Below are positions 38,344-46,591 of a stretch of 64,000 bases of DNA, piece by piece. The stretch lies in contig NZ_JAMXQV010000009.1 of the NCBI RefSeq assembly GCF_024703995.1, forward strand, positions 62,001 through 126,000. Reading direction: 5' to 3'. Both the position numbers and the translations under genes were made by a program. This DNA is from Amycolatopsis iheyensis (lineage in GTDB: Bacteria > Actinomycetota > Actinomycetes > Mycobacteriales > Pseudonocardiaceae). The notes under the pieces are model-generated. The model did not search any database. It was given only the letters and a program-made list of their open reading frames with translations, and was not told the origin of the DNA. Position 1 is the first letter of the stretch; every line of letters begins with the position of its first letter.

Positions 38344-39089
38344 ACCTCACCGTCCGCATCTGGCGCCAGGCCGGCCCGGCCACCGAAGGCCGGCTCGTCT
38401 CCTACCCGGTCGACGGCATCAGCCCGGACATGTCCTTCCTCGAGATGCTGGACGTGCTCAACCAGGAGCTCATCGAGAACGGCGAGGAGCCGGTCGCCTT
38501 CGACCACGACTGCCGGGAGGGCATCTGCGGCTCCTGCGGGGTCGTGATCAACGGGCAGGCGCACGGGCCCGAGCGCACGACGTCGTGCCAGCTGCACATG
38601 CGCTCGTTCGCCGACGGCGACGTCGTGGACGTGGAACCGTGGCGCGCCAAGGGGTTCCCGGTGATCAAGGACCTCGTCGTCGACCGCTCGGCGCTCGACC
38701 GGATCGTCCAGGCCGGTGGTTACGTCAGCACGCCGACCGGCAGCGCCCCCGACGCGCACGCGACGCCCGTGCCCAAGCCGGACGCGGACCTGGCCTTCGA
38801 CAACGCGACCTGCATCGGTTGCGGCGCCTGCGTGGCGGCGTGCCCGAACGGTTCGGCGACGCTGTTCACCGCGGCGAAGGTGACGCACCTGTCGCTGCTG
38901 CCGCAGGGACAGCCGGAGCGTGCCCAGCGCGTGCTCGACATGGTGGACACCATGGACGCCGAGGGCTTCGGCGGCTGCACCAACACCGGCGAATGCGTGG
39001 CCTCCTGCCCCAAGGGCATCCCGTTCGCCAGCATCACCACCCTGAACCGCGAATTCCTGAAGGCCAGCCGGGCCGGCCGCCGCTCATGA
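38340..39089 (+). CDS. sdhB: Succinate dehydrogenase iron-sulfur subunit
   Basis: Electron-carrying subunit (249 aa). [2Fe-2S] ligands Cys58, Cys63, Cys66 and Cys83 are in DCREGICGSCG and TSCQLH. The C-terminal domain has CIGCGACVAACP and CTNTGECVASCPKG for the [4Fe-4S] and [3Fe-4S] centres. The start overlaps the SdhA stop. The end overlaps the convergent secreted hydrolase gene by 6 bp, so transcripts of the two genes meet there. Confidence 0.95.
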
Positions 39090-40760
39090 GCGGCGGTTGA
39101 CCGCGCTGATCGAGTCCTGCAAGCGCTGCCGTTCGGTCGACCGCGCGTCCCGCGGCGCCGGGGCCGCCGGCGCGTCTGGCTGACCGGCCGGGCCGGCGAC
39201 GGGGAAGACCTCCTTCTCGCCGGGCAGCGGGACACCGGGGCAGATGATCGCCGCGGGCCGCGGGCCGCCGAGGAAGAAGCCGTTCACCAGTTCGTCCACA
39301 CAGGAATTGCCGCTGACGGCGTACTGGCCGTGGAACGGCGAATCCGCGACGGACAACATCGGGACGCCGGCCGCCCGGGCCGCCGCCTCGGCCTGCTCGT
39401 AGCCGGTCTGCGGGTCGAACTCGCCCTGGACGACGAGCACGTTCTTCGCCGCCTGCGCCGGGAGCTTCGGCAGCGGGTGACGGGGGAGGTCCGACCAGTA
39501 GCCGCACGGCTCGCTGAGGCCGTAGGCCCACCCGAACAGCGGGTAGGCCGGGCCCTGCCGGTCGCTGAGGAGCTTGTACCAGGTCGCCGCCCGGGCCGGC
39601 TGGTCGCCGCACGCCACGGCCAGCCGCGTGCCGGGCACGTCGACGTAGTCCGGCCGGGGCTCGGCGGCCACGTCGGCGACGGTCAGCTCGGCCGCCGGGA
39701 CACCGAACTCGGCGCGCGAGGCGCGATCGAGGTCATCGTCGAGGGCGGTGGGCGGCGGGGCCGTGCCGGTCATCGCCGCCACGCCCTTGGTGAGCACCAG
39801 GGCGGTGGCCAGCCACTGCCGGGTGCTGCCGTTGCCGACGAAGAGGTGGTCGAAGACGTCCGGCGGCACGCCTTTGCCCTTGAAGAAGACGCGCAGCTTC
39901 TCCCACGTCTTCCGGACGTCGACGGCGCTCTTGCCGAGCTGGTCGGGGAACCGCCGGGCGAGCCACGGCGCGTAGACCCGGTCGAACTGGCGCTGGTCGA
40001 TCGCCGGGAAGGCCTCGAAAGCGGCCTGGAGCCGGCCTTCGAAGTTCACGCTCGAGTCGAGGACGACCTTGCCGGCGTGCTCGGGGAACAGGGACGCGTA
40101 CTTGGCGCCGAGCCAGGTGCCGTAGGAGTAGCCGAGGTAGTTCAGCTTCTCGTCGTGCAGGAGGGCGCGGATCAGGTCCATGTCGTGCGCGGTCTGCCAG
40201 GTGGTGACGAACGGCGCGAGCGCGTCGCTCTGGCAGGCCTCGGCGAGGACGCGCGGGGTCCGCTGGTGCAGCGCGATGCTGCGGGCCGAGCGGTCACGGG
40301 CGTCGAGGTCGTCGTCCTGCGGCAGCCGCCCGGTCGGCACCCGGCAGACGAACCCGGCGTCGGCGGTGCCTTCCTGGCCGGTGCCCCGCGGGTCCATGCC
40401 GACGAAGTCGTAGTGCTCGTTGACGGCGGGTTCGAGGCCGGCCAGCGCACCGGCGAGCGAGGTGCCCTGCCCACCGGGCCCGCCCGGGTTGACGAGAACG
40501 GCCCCATCCCGCCGCCCGGCGGCCTTGACCCGGCTGACGGAGACCTGGAGATCGACGCCGGTCGGCGCGGCCCAGTCCCGCGGAACGGTGATCTTCGCGC
40601 ACTCGGCCGGCCGCGCGCCCGGCTTGAAGGGGCAGGCGCCCCAGCTGACCTGCTGGGTGAGGTAAGGAGCGAGCGGATCGGGAGTGGTGGCGGCGGCGGG
40701 CGCGGTCGCGACGACCACCATCGACACGGCCACCGCCAGCCCAGCACGGGACGTTCGCAC
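39084..40760 (-). CDS. Secreted alpha/beta-hydrolase, tripeptidyl-aminopeptidase-like (paralog 1)
   Basis: 558-aa exported serine hydrolase of the SlpD/SlpE-type tripeptidyl aminopeptidase group. Signal peptide at residues ~1-24 (MRTSRAGLAVAVSMVVVATA). The nucleophile Ser212 is in LNYLGYSYGTWLG, acid Asp in VVQGEFDPQTGYEQA and His in SPFHGQYAVSGN. The oxyanion region is VNPGGPGGQGTSL. The GTG start is preceded by GAGGAAGG. A paralog lies 2.9 kb away (43655-45322) on the same strand, with an SDR and ECF41 sigma factor between. It probably removes peptides outside the cell. Confidence 0.9.
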   Translation of the reverse strand: MRTSRAGLAVAVSMVVVATAPAAATTPDPLAPYLTQQVSWGACPFKPGARPAECAKITVPRDWAAPTGVDLQVSVSRVKAAGRRDGAVLVNPGGPGGQGTSLAGALAGLEPAVNEHYDFVGMDPRGTGQEGTADAGFVCRVPTGRLPQDDDLDARDRSARSIALHQRTPRVLAEACQSDALAPFVTTWQTAHDMDLIRALLHDEKLNYLGYSYGTWLGAKYASLFPEHAGKVVLDSSVNFEGRLQAAFEAFPAIDQRQFDRVYAPWLARRFPDQLGKSAVDVRKTWEKLRVFFKGKGVPPDVFDHLFVGNGSTRQWLATALVLTKGVAAMTGTAPPPTALDDDLDRASRAEFGVPAAELTVADVAAEPRPDYVDVPGTRLAVACGDQPARAATWYKLLSDRQGPAYPLFGWAYGLSEPCGYWSDLPRHPLPKLPAQAAKNVLVVQGEFDPQTGYEQAEAAARAAGVPMLSVADSPFHGQYAVSGNSCVDELVNGFFLGGPRPAAIICPGVPLPGEKEVFPVAGPAGQPDAPAAPAPRDARSTERQRLQDSISAVNRRS

Positions 40761-40944
40761 CGCGGTCTTCCTTCCTCGCGCAGCTCAGCCAAGGATCACC
40801 CAAGCACGGCGGGATGGTCGGGGGCAGCGCGAAACCGGGAGTCCGCTCGATCCGGTGACGATCTTGACGGTGGGTGGCGTGCGGCCGGCCACCGGTACCT
40901 CGGGCGTGCCGGCGGGGTGCCGGTCGGCACCGGCCGCTGACCCC

Positions 40945-41697
40945 TCACCACGGCACAGGACCGTCCTCCCCGAAGAACCCGCCGGTCGGTCCGTCCGCGC
41001 CGAGCGTCGCCATCCGCACCACCACCGCGGCACCCTGCGCCGTGGTCAGGAACCCGGTGTGGTTGTTGATGTCGGTGGCCACGAAACCGGGGGAGACGGC
41101 ATTGACGAGCACACCGTCCTTGCGCAGCTCGTTGGCGTACTGCACGGTCAGCGCGTTCAGCGCGGTCTTGGACGGCGAGTACGCCGCCGACGCCGGCAGC
41201 CGCGTCAGCGGGCCGTCCGGGTCGCTCGCCAGGGCCAGCGAAGCCGCGCCGCTGCTGACGTTGACGATCCGCGGCGACGGCGACCGCCGCAGCAGCGGGA
41301 GCAGCGCGTTCGTCACCGCGATCACCCCGAAGACGTTGGTCTCGAACACCGCCCGGACCATCGCCGGGTCGACCGTGCTCGGCACCTGGTCGACGGCGTC
41401 GGCGGGCGAGACCGGCCCGGAACCGGTGATGCCGGCGTTGTTGACCAGCACGTCGAGCCGGCCGAAACGCGCCTCGACCTGCTGCGCCACCGCCCGGATG
41501 GTCGCCGGGCCGGTGACGTCGAGCTCGACGGCGTGCGTGTCGCCGCCGATCGCCGCGGCGGCCTCCGCGCCGCGGTCGTGGTCGCGCGCGCCGAGCAGGA
41601 CCGTCATGCCGAGGCCGGCGAGCTGCTCCGCGGTCGCGCGGCCGATGCCCTTGTTCGCCCCGGTGACCAGGGCGACCTGCGTGGTGTGTTCGTTCAT
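40945..41697 (-). CDS. Short-chain dehydrogenase/reductase, probable ECF41 target
   Basis: SDR of 250 aa with TGANKGIGRATAE loop, NNAGITG and the catalytic NVSSGAASLALASD, AYSPSKTALNALT. The mid-protein insert GPVSPADAVDQVPSTVD resembles carbonyl-reductase-like plant/bacterial SDRs. The start MNEHTTQ at 41697 is preceded by a CGTC -10 box and TGTCACA -35, the exact ECF41 signature. It is divergent from the sigma factor gene. ECF41 operons typically contain a carboxymuconolactone decarboxylase, oxidoreductase or epimerase gene; this SDR fills that role. Confidence 0.9.
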   Translation of the reverse strand: MNEHTTQVALVTGANKGIGRATAEQLAGLGMTVLLGARDHDRGAEAAAAIGGDTHAVELDVTGPATIRAVAQQVEARFGRLDVLVNNAGITGSGPVSPADAVDQVPSTVDPAMVRAVFETNVFGVIAVTNALLPLLRRSPSPRIVNVSSGAASLALASDPDGPLTRLPASAAYSPSKTALNALTVQYANELRKDGVLVNAVSPGFVATDINNHTGFLTTAQGAAVVVRMATLGADGPTGGFFGEDGPVPW

Positions 41698-41705
41698 GCC
41701 CCCGA

Positions 41706-41760
41706 GACGAAACAGCCTCCTCCTTCTGTGACATGTCACAGCCGGCCGGGCTGTCTCGTC
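41706..41760. promoter_or_regulatory. Mirror-image ECF41 promoter shared by the SDR and sigma factor genes
   Basis: A 14-bp palindrome TGTGACATGTCACA (41727-41740) supplies a -35 TGTCACA in both directions. To the right, CGTC (41757-41760) lies after 16 bp. To the left, CGTC (minus strand, 41706-41709) lies after 17 bp. Both -10 regions continue TCG[AG]GGGCATG up to the start codon, so the two promoter arms are inverted copies of each other. TGTCACA-N16-CGTC is the known ECF41 consensus. Both start codons lie about 9 nt after the -10, so mRNAs have little or no leader. Confidence 0.85.
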
Positions 41761-41768
41761 TCGAGGGC

Positions 41769-42686
41769 ATGACCCCAGCCGAGGAGTTCGAGCACCTCCG
41801 GCCGCTGCTGTTCTCGATCGCCTACCGGATCCTCGGCAGCGTGAGCGAGGCCGAGGACGCGGTCCAGGAAACCTGGCTGCGCTACGAAGCCAGCCCGACG
41901 CGGGCGGCGTCGCCCAAGGCGTTCCTGTCCGCGACGGTGTCCCGGATCGCGATCGACGTCCTGCGGTCGGCGCGCGTCCGGCGGGAGGCCTACGTCGGGC
42001 AGTGGTTTCCCGAGCCGCTGCTGACCGACCCCTACGAAGACCCGGCGCGCGCGGCGGAGCTGGCGGACTCGCTGTCGATGGCGGCGTTGCTGCTGCTGGA
42101 GCGGCTCAGCCCGCTCGAACGGGCGGTCTTCGTGCTGCGGGAGGTGTTCGGGTTCGGGTTCGGCGACGTCGCGTCGGCGGTGGGCCGCTCGGAGGCGGCC
42201 TGCCGGCAGCTCGCGGTGCGGGCGCGCCGCCACATGGACGCGGGCCGCGCGCGGTTCGCGGCCGACCGCCGGGAGCGGGCCGAGCTCGCCGAGCGCTTCT
42301 TCGACGCGTTCCGCGAAGGGGACTTCGACGGGCTGCGGGCCCTGCTCGCGGCCGACGTGCGGATGGTCGGCGACAGCGGCGGCAAGGCGCCGCAGTGGGG
42401 CGAGAGCCTCTTCGGCGCCGAAAAGGTGGCCCGGCTGGTGACGGCGATCGTCGGGCCGTTCCTGCGGATCGGCGGCGTCGTCGAAACGCGGGAGGTGAAC
42501 GGCCAGCCGGGCGCGATCCTGCGCGACCGCGACGGCAAGGTCGTCAACACCCTGGCGCTGGACATCCTGGACGGCCGGGTCCAGACCATTCGCGCGGTCC
42601 TGAACCCGGACAAGCTGACGCACCTCGGCCCGGTGGCGAACGCCTGGGCGGTGGTCCGCGAGACGAACCGCGCCCGCCGGCGGTGA
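41769..42686 (+). CDS. ECF41-group RNA polymerase sigma factor (SigJ-like)
   Basis: 305-aa sigma factor with sigma-2 (~1-75, FEHLRPLLFSIAYRILGSVSEAEDAVQETWL), sigma-4 (~105-165, LSPLERAVFVLREVFGFGFGDVASAVGRSEAACRQLAVRARRHM) and a C-terminal SnoaL/NTF2-fold domain (~180-300). The three ECF41 marks are visible: WFPEPL in the linker, DSGGKAP (DGGGK) and NPDKL near the end. In this group the C-terminal domain replaces an anti-sigma factor and modulates activity. An ECF41 promoter precedes it, so the sigma factor likely drives its own gene and the SDR. ATG 41769 is preferred to an upstream in-frame ATG at 41733 within the promoter. Confidence 0.93.
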   Translation: MTPAEEFEHLRPLLFSIAYRILGSVSEAEDAVQETWLRYEASPTRAASPKAFLSATVSRIAIDVLRSARVRREAYVGQWFPEPLLTDPYEDPARAAELADSLSMAALLLLERLSPLERAVFVLREVFGFGFGDVASAVGRSEAACRQLAVRARRHMDAGRARFAADRRERAELAERFFDAFREGDFDGLRALLAADVRMVGDSGGKAPQWGESLFGAEKVARLVTAIVGPFLRIGGVVETREVNGQPGAILRDRDGKVVNTLALDILDGRVQTIRAVLNPDKLTHLGPVANAWAVVRETNRARRR

Positions 42687-42687
42687 G

Positions 42688-42849
42688 TCAGCGCTTGCGG
42701 CCGAGGGCCTCCCGCTTCACGAAGCCGATGACGGCGGTGGCGACGAACAGCACCGCGCCGATGATGATCAGCCAGAACAGGCCCTTGATCGCGATGCCGA
42801 GAACCACGACGACGGCCCAGATCACGAGGAGCCCGACGAGAAGACCCAT
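42688..42849 (-). CDS. Small hydrophobic membrane protein
   Basis: 53-aa protein consisting of two membrane helices, GLLVGLLVIWAVVVVLGIAI and GLFWLIIIGAVLFVATAVIG, with a basic tail KREALGRKR. This layout matches the short hydrophobic proteins annotated across actinobacteria without known function. GGAAGGG lies 8-14 bp upstream of the ATG at 42849. It is convergent with the sigma factor gene (1 bp gap). Confidence 0.65.
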   Translation of the reverse strand: MGLLVGLLVIWAVVVVLGIAIKGLFWLIIIGAVLFVATAVIGFVKREALGRKR

Positions 42850-43065
42850 GGCGGTGTCCCTTCCGAAGACGGTGCCCGGAGAGATACCCGCTGCGCGGCC
42901 GGCTACACGTGGTCCGCCCGCGGTGCCGGAAATGCACCGCGCCGTCCGTTGTGGACGCGTACGTCGGCGGGCGTACCCGAAGTGTCGCTTTCGCGCCGAC
43001 GCGCACAGGCGGCCCGCCGCGGGAAGGTCGAGCCGTCACCCGCACCGGCTCGAAGGAGTCCCATC
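42850..43065. other. Intergenic region
   Basis: About 216 bp between the small hydrophobic gene and the membrane protein gene. I see no clear gene, hairpin or promoter, apart from the AAGGAG ribosome site at the right end. Confidence 0.5.
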
Positions 43066-43674
43066 GTGTCCAGCACGCGCACCCCGGCGATCGCCGGCTC
43101 GGCCGTCTTCCTGCTCGCTTACCTCGCCGTCAGCTTCACCGGCCCGCTCGCCGACCGGAGCCTGCCGCTGCCCGACGCGCCGGCCGCCGACGTCGCGGCC
43201 TACTACGGCGCCAACCCCCTCGCCGCCGTGGTCGTCGCCGGGCTGCAGGCCGTGTCCGTGCTCGGGTTCGCCGTCTTCGCGCGGGCCTTCGAACGGCGGT
43301 CCGTGCGTGCGGTGGCGGGGGTTTCCGTGCTGGCGATGCTGGTTTCGTGCGCGCTCTCGGTCGTCCTGGCGGCCGTCGCCGGGTCCGCGTCGCTCGACAC
43401 CGTGCAGGCGCTGCGGCTGGGGAGCTTCTACGCCGGTGGGGTCGGCAACGTCGTCACCCTGGGCGTCTTCGTGCTCCTCGCCGCGAAGGGCGGGGCGCCG
43501 GCCCGCTGGTTCGGGTACGTGGCCGGCGCCCTGGCGACGCTTTCGGTGCTGTCATTGGCGTTCTACTACGCGAGCGCCCTCCTGCCGGTGGGCCGGGTCC
43601 TGTCGATGGTCTGGACGGTCGTCGTCGCCGTCCTGCTCACCCGGCAGCGGGCCGTCACCGGTTCAGCGCGCTGA
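43066..43674 (+). CDS. Integral membrane protein of unknown function
   Basis: 202-aa protein with six hydrophobic segments, beginning with TPAIAGSAVFLLAYLAVSFTG followed by a short loop with Pro/Asp (GPLADRSLPLPDAPAADVAAYYGANP). The pattern resembles small DUF4386-like membrane proteins, but I cannot name the family. GTG 43066 has AAGGAG 7-12 bp upstream. The last 20 bp overlap the convergent secreted hydrolase gene. Confidence 0.75.
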   Translation: MSSTRTPAIAGSAVFLLAYLAVSFTGPLADRSLPLPDAPAADVAAYYGANPLAAVVVAGLQAVSVLGFAVFARAFERRSVRAVAGVSVLAMLVSCALSVVLAAVAGSASLDTVQALRLGSFYAGGVGNVVTLGVFVLLAAKGGAPARWFGYVAGALATLSVLSLAFYYASALLPVGRVLSMVWTVVVAVLLTRQRAVTGSAR

Positions 43675-45322
43675 CCTCGTCCCGGACCCGGGTGCGCACC
43701 GCGGCCTTCTCGTCCGACAGTCGCGTTTGGACAGCCGTAGCTCCGCGCACCGGGCCGGCGACCGGGTACACCCGGTCCTCGCCCGGCAGCGGGACGCCCG
43801 GGCAGGTCGTGGCGCGTGGCCGGGAGTTCTTGGTGAGGAAGACGTTCACCAGCCCGTCGACGCACGGGTTGCCGGCCAGCGCGTACTGGCCGTGGAACGG
43901 CGAGTCGTCCACCGATACCAGCGGCACGCCGGCCGAACGCGCACCCGCCGACGCCTGCTCGTAGCCCGTCTGCGGGTCGAATTCGCCCTGCACGACCAGG
44001 ATGTTCCCGGCCACCGACGCCGGCACCCCGGGCAGTTCGTGCTGTGGCGCGTCCGACCAGAAGCCGCAGGTCTCGCCGAGACCGTAGGCCCAGCCGAAGA
44101 GCGGGTACCGCGGGCCCTGCCGGTCGCTGAGCCGCCGGTACCAGGCCGCGGACCGGGTCGGCTGGTCGCCGCACGCGACGGCGAACCGGGTGCCGGGCCG
44201 CTGGGTGTAGTCGGGCGCCGCCGCGGCCACCCTGGCCGGCGTCACCTCGGCGGCCGGAACCCCGAACGCCTGGTGCGCCACGGTGTCCAGCTGCGCCGCG
44301 AACGCGGGCGGGGGCGTGGCGGCGGTCCCGTCGAGCGCAGCCGCGCCCTGGAGGAAGACCAGCGCGCCGAGCAGCCACTGGATCTCGCTGCCGTTGCCGA
44401 CGAAGATGCCGTCGAAGGTGTCGGGGGAGACGTCGTGACTGCCGTAGTAGGCGCGGACGCGCTCCCACTTCGCCTTGACCTCGGCGGGTGTCGCACCCAG
44501 CTGCGCGGCGAAGTTCCGGGCCAGCCACGGCACGTAGACGTCGTCGAACTGCCGCTGGTCGATCACCGGGAACGCCTCGAAGTCGGCCTGCAGCCGGCCG
44601 TCGAAGTCGACGCTGGAGTCGAGCACGGTCTTGCCGGTGTGCTCCGGGAAGAGCGACGCGTACTTCGCGCCGAGCCAGGTGCCGTAGGAGTAGCCGAGGT
44701 AGTTGAGCTTCTCGTCGCCGAGCAGGCTCCGGATCAGGTCCATGTCGTGGGCGGTCTGCCAGGTCGTGACGTACGGCGCGAGCGCGTCGCTCTGGCACGC
44801 CTCCGCCGTGGCCCGCGGCACCTGCTGGTGGGCCGCGACGCTCGCCGCCGAGCGGTCCCGGGCGTCGAGCGGGCCCTTCGGCAGCCGGCCGACCGGGACC
44901 TGGCACTGGAAACCCGCGTCGGCGGTGCCCGCGTGCCCCGTGCCGCGCGGATCCATGCCGACGAAGTCGTACCGCGCGTGCACCGACGGCTCCAGCGCGG
45001 CGAGCGAGCCCGCCAGCGGCGTGCCCTGGCCGCCCGGCCCGCCGGGGTTGAGCAGGAGCGCGCCCTCGCGCTCGCCGGTCGCGGCGGCGCGGCTGATCGA
45101 CACCTGGAGGTCGGTGCCCGCGGCGGGGTCGGCCCAGTCGCGGGGCACGGTGACGAGCGCGCACTGCACGGGTTCGTCCTGCGCGCCCGGTTTGAACGGG
45201 CAGGCGCCCCAGTCGAGCTGCTGGCCGGTGTAGGGCGTGAGGGGATCGGCGGTCGCGATGGGCGTCGCGGCCGCGAAGAGCGCGACGGTCGCGGCCGCCA
45301 GTCCTGTCCGGGAGATGCGCAC
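43655..45322 (-). CDS. Secreted alpha/beta-hydrolase, tripeptidyl-aminopeptidase-like (paralog 2)
   Basis: 555-aa paralog of the protein at 39084-40760; long blocks are identical (LNYLGYSYGTWLGAKYASLF). Signal peptide ~1-25. Nucleophile Ser212, acid in VVQGEFDPQTGYEQA, base His in SPFHGQYALAGN. Both start with GTG and lie on the minus strand. They differ mainly in the C-terminal third and in the lid (residues ~260-330). Both probably act on extracellular peptides; the pair likely arose by local duplication before the ECF41 island came to lie between them, or were separated by it. Confidence 0.9.
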   Translation of the reverse strand: MRISRTGLAAATVALFAAATPIATADPLTPYTGQQLDWGACPFKPGAQDEPVQCALVTVPRDWADPAAGTDLQVSISRAAATGEREGALLLNPGGPGGQGTPLAGSLAALEPSVHARYDFVGMDPRGTGHAGTADAGFQCQVPVGRLPKGPLDARDRSAASVAAHQQVPRATAEACQSDALAPYVTTWQTAHDMDLIRSLLGDEKLNYLGYSYGTWLGAKYASLFPEHTGKTVLDSSVDFDGRLQADFEAFPVIDQRQFDDVYVPWLARNFAAQLGATPAEVKAKWERVRAYYGSHDVSPDTFDGIFVGNGSEIQWLLGALVFLQGAAALDGTAATPPPAFAAQLDTVAHQAFGVPAAEVTPARVAAAAPDYTQRPGTRFAVACGDQPTRSAAWYRRLSDRQGPRYPLFGWAYGLGETCGFWSDAPQHELPGVPASVAGNILVVQGEFDPQTGYEQASAGARSAGVPLVSVDDSPFHGQYALAGNPCVDGLVNVFLTKNSRPRATTCPGVPLPGEDRVYPVAGPVRGATAVQTRLSDEKAAVRTRVRDEVSALNR

Positions 45323-45414
45323 CGGGGGTCCTTTCCGTGGGCGGTGGGTGCGCCCGAGCCTGGCCCGGCCGCGGCCGCCGGTGATCAGCCCGGAGGACGA
45401 ACTCGCGGCGCCGG

Positions 45415-45434
45415 CCTCGGCCCCGGGTATGAGA
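45415..45434. promoter_or_regulatory. Candidate response-regulator site upstream of the RDD gene
   Basis: CCTCGGCCCCGGGTATGAGA agrees at 16 of 20 positions with TCTCGTACCGGGGTATGAGA at 47841-47860, upstream of the histidine kinase gene. Both contain GGGTATGAGA. The response regulator of the two-component system could bind both. Confidence 0.4.
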
Positions 45435-45477
45435 CGCTCAGCGCGCGCGGCGCCGCCGGGACCGAGATCATGGGCCC

Positions 45478-46044
45478 ATGACCGGTTCCCGGCCGGGGCC
45501 CGGCGTCGTCGGGCGCCGCCTCGTGCAGTTCCTGCTGGACGAGTTCCTCGTCTTCGTGCCGATGCTGCTGCTCGCGATCGCGGTCGTGTGGGTGTTCCAC
45601 CCGCACGGCACGGGCCTGCTGCTGTTCCTCAAGGTCGTCGTCTACACCATGCTGGCGCTGGACTTCCTCGGCCTGGTGTTCGTCAACGTGTGGTGGCCCT
45701 ACCGGCACGGCGGCCAGACCCCGGCGATGCGCTGGCTGCGCCTGCGGATCGAGACGCTGGACGGCGGGCACCCGTCGCTGGGCGCGTTCGCGCTCCGGGA
45801 CCTGCTGATGGTCGTCGACGGTTTCGCGTGGGGGCTGGCCGGGATCGTCTTGATGCTGTGCACCCGGCGGCGCCAGCGCTTCGGCGACATCGTCGCGCGC
45901 ACGGTGGTCGTGCGGGTGCCGCGCTCAGCGCACCAGCCCGCTTTCCCAGGCCCAGATGGCGATCTCGGTGCGGTTGCGGGCGCCGAGCTTGCGCTTGGCC
46001 GCGCCGATGTGCGTCTTGACGGTGGGCAGCGACACCACGAGTGA
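45478..46044 (+). CDS. RDD-family membrane protein
   Basis: Membrane protein with the RDD pattern: Arg in VVGRRLVQFLLDEFLVFVPMLLLAIAVVWVF and Asp-Asp-type residues in the second part. Three hydrophobic helices (~15-40, ~48-72, ~105-125), then the conserved FGDIVARTVVV end. The reading frame continues ~40 residues past this end, 120 bp into the convergent response regulator gene; that tail is probably non-functional or a longer natural C-terminus. Members affect small-molecule transport or Na+/H+ balance in some bacteria. Confidence 0.75.
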   Translation: MTGSRPGPGVVGRRLVQFLLDEFLVFVPMLLLAIAVVWVFHPHGTGLLLFLKVVVYTMLALDFLGLVFVNVWWPYRHGGQTPAMRWLRLRIETLDGGHPSLGAFALRDLLMVVDGFAWGLAGIVLMLCTRRRQRFGDIVARTVVVRVPRSAHQPAFPGPDGDLGAVAGAELALGRADVRLDGGQRHHE

Positions 46045-46572
46045 CCGGCAGATCTCGTCGTTCGTCTCGCCGCGCGCGACCGCCTTCACGACGTCGAGCT
46101 CGCGTGGGGTGAGCGGGCTTTCCGGTTCGCTCGCGCGGGGATCGCGGCGCGCGAAGTGCGCGAGCAGCTTCGTCGTGATGGCGGGGGAGACGAGCGCTTC
46201 GCCGTGGGCGGCCGCGTGCACCGCTTCGATCAGCAGGTTCGGCCCGGCGTCCTTGAGCAGGAACCCGCAGGCGCCGGCGCGCAGGGCCGCGTGGACGTTC
46301 TCGTCGAGCCCGAACGTCGTCACCATCACCACGTGCAGCGGGTCCGGGACGTCCGGGCCGGCCAGCAGCTCGGTCGCCCGCAGCCCGTCCACGACGGGCA
46401 TCCGGATGTCCATCAGCGTGACGTCCGGGCGCAGGTCCCGGGCCAGGCGCACGGCCTGGTCCCCGTCGGCGGCCTCGCCGACGACCTCGAGGTCGGGCTC
46501 GCCTTCGAGGATCAGCCGGAACCCCGCGCGGACCATCGCCTGGTCGTCGGCGATCAGCACTCGCGTCGGCAC
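45925..46572 (-). CDS. NarL/LuxR-type response regulator
   Basis: 215-aa response regulator: receiver domain ~1-120 with acid pocket (ADD near 8-10), phosphorylation site Asp55 (TLMDIRMPVVDG), Thr in VTTFG and Lys in LLKDAG; then the LuxR-type HTH (LTPRELDVVKAVARGETNDEICRSLVVSLPTVKTHIGAAKRKLG). GTG 46572 is preceded by GGAAGGGG. It follows the histidine kinase gene by 19 bp on the same strand, making a two-component pair. Confidence 0.92.
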   Translation of the reverse strand: MPTRVLIADDQAMVRAGFRLILEGEPDLEVVGEAADGDQAVRLARDLRPDVTLMDIRMPVVDGLRATELLAGPDVPDPLHVVMVTTFGLDENVHAALRAGACGFLLKDAGPNLLIEAVHAAAHGEALVSPAITTKLLAHFARRDPRASEPESPLTPRELDVVKAVARGETNDEICRSLVVSLPTVKTHIGAAKRKLGARNRTEIAIWAWESGLVR

Positions 46573-46591
46573 CCGGCCCCTTCCCTCGCCC

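Noticed and set aside
42002..45481. A 1159-codon open frame spanning the sigma factor, membrane protein and hydrolase genes
   Set aside because: It crosses three well-supported genes in other frames or strands and encodes low-complexity Arg/Pro/Gly sequence, typical of GC-rich shadows.
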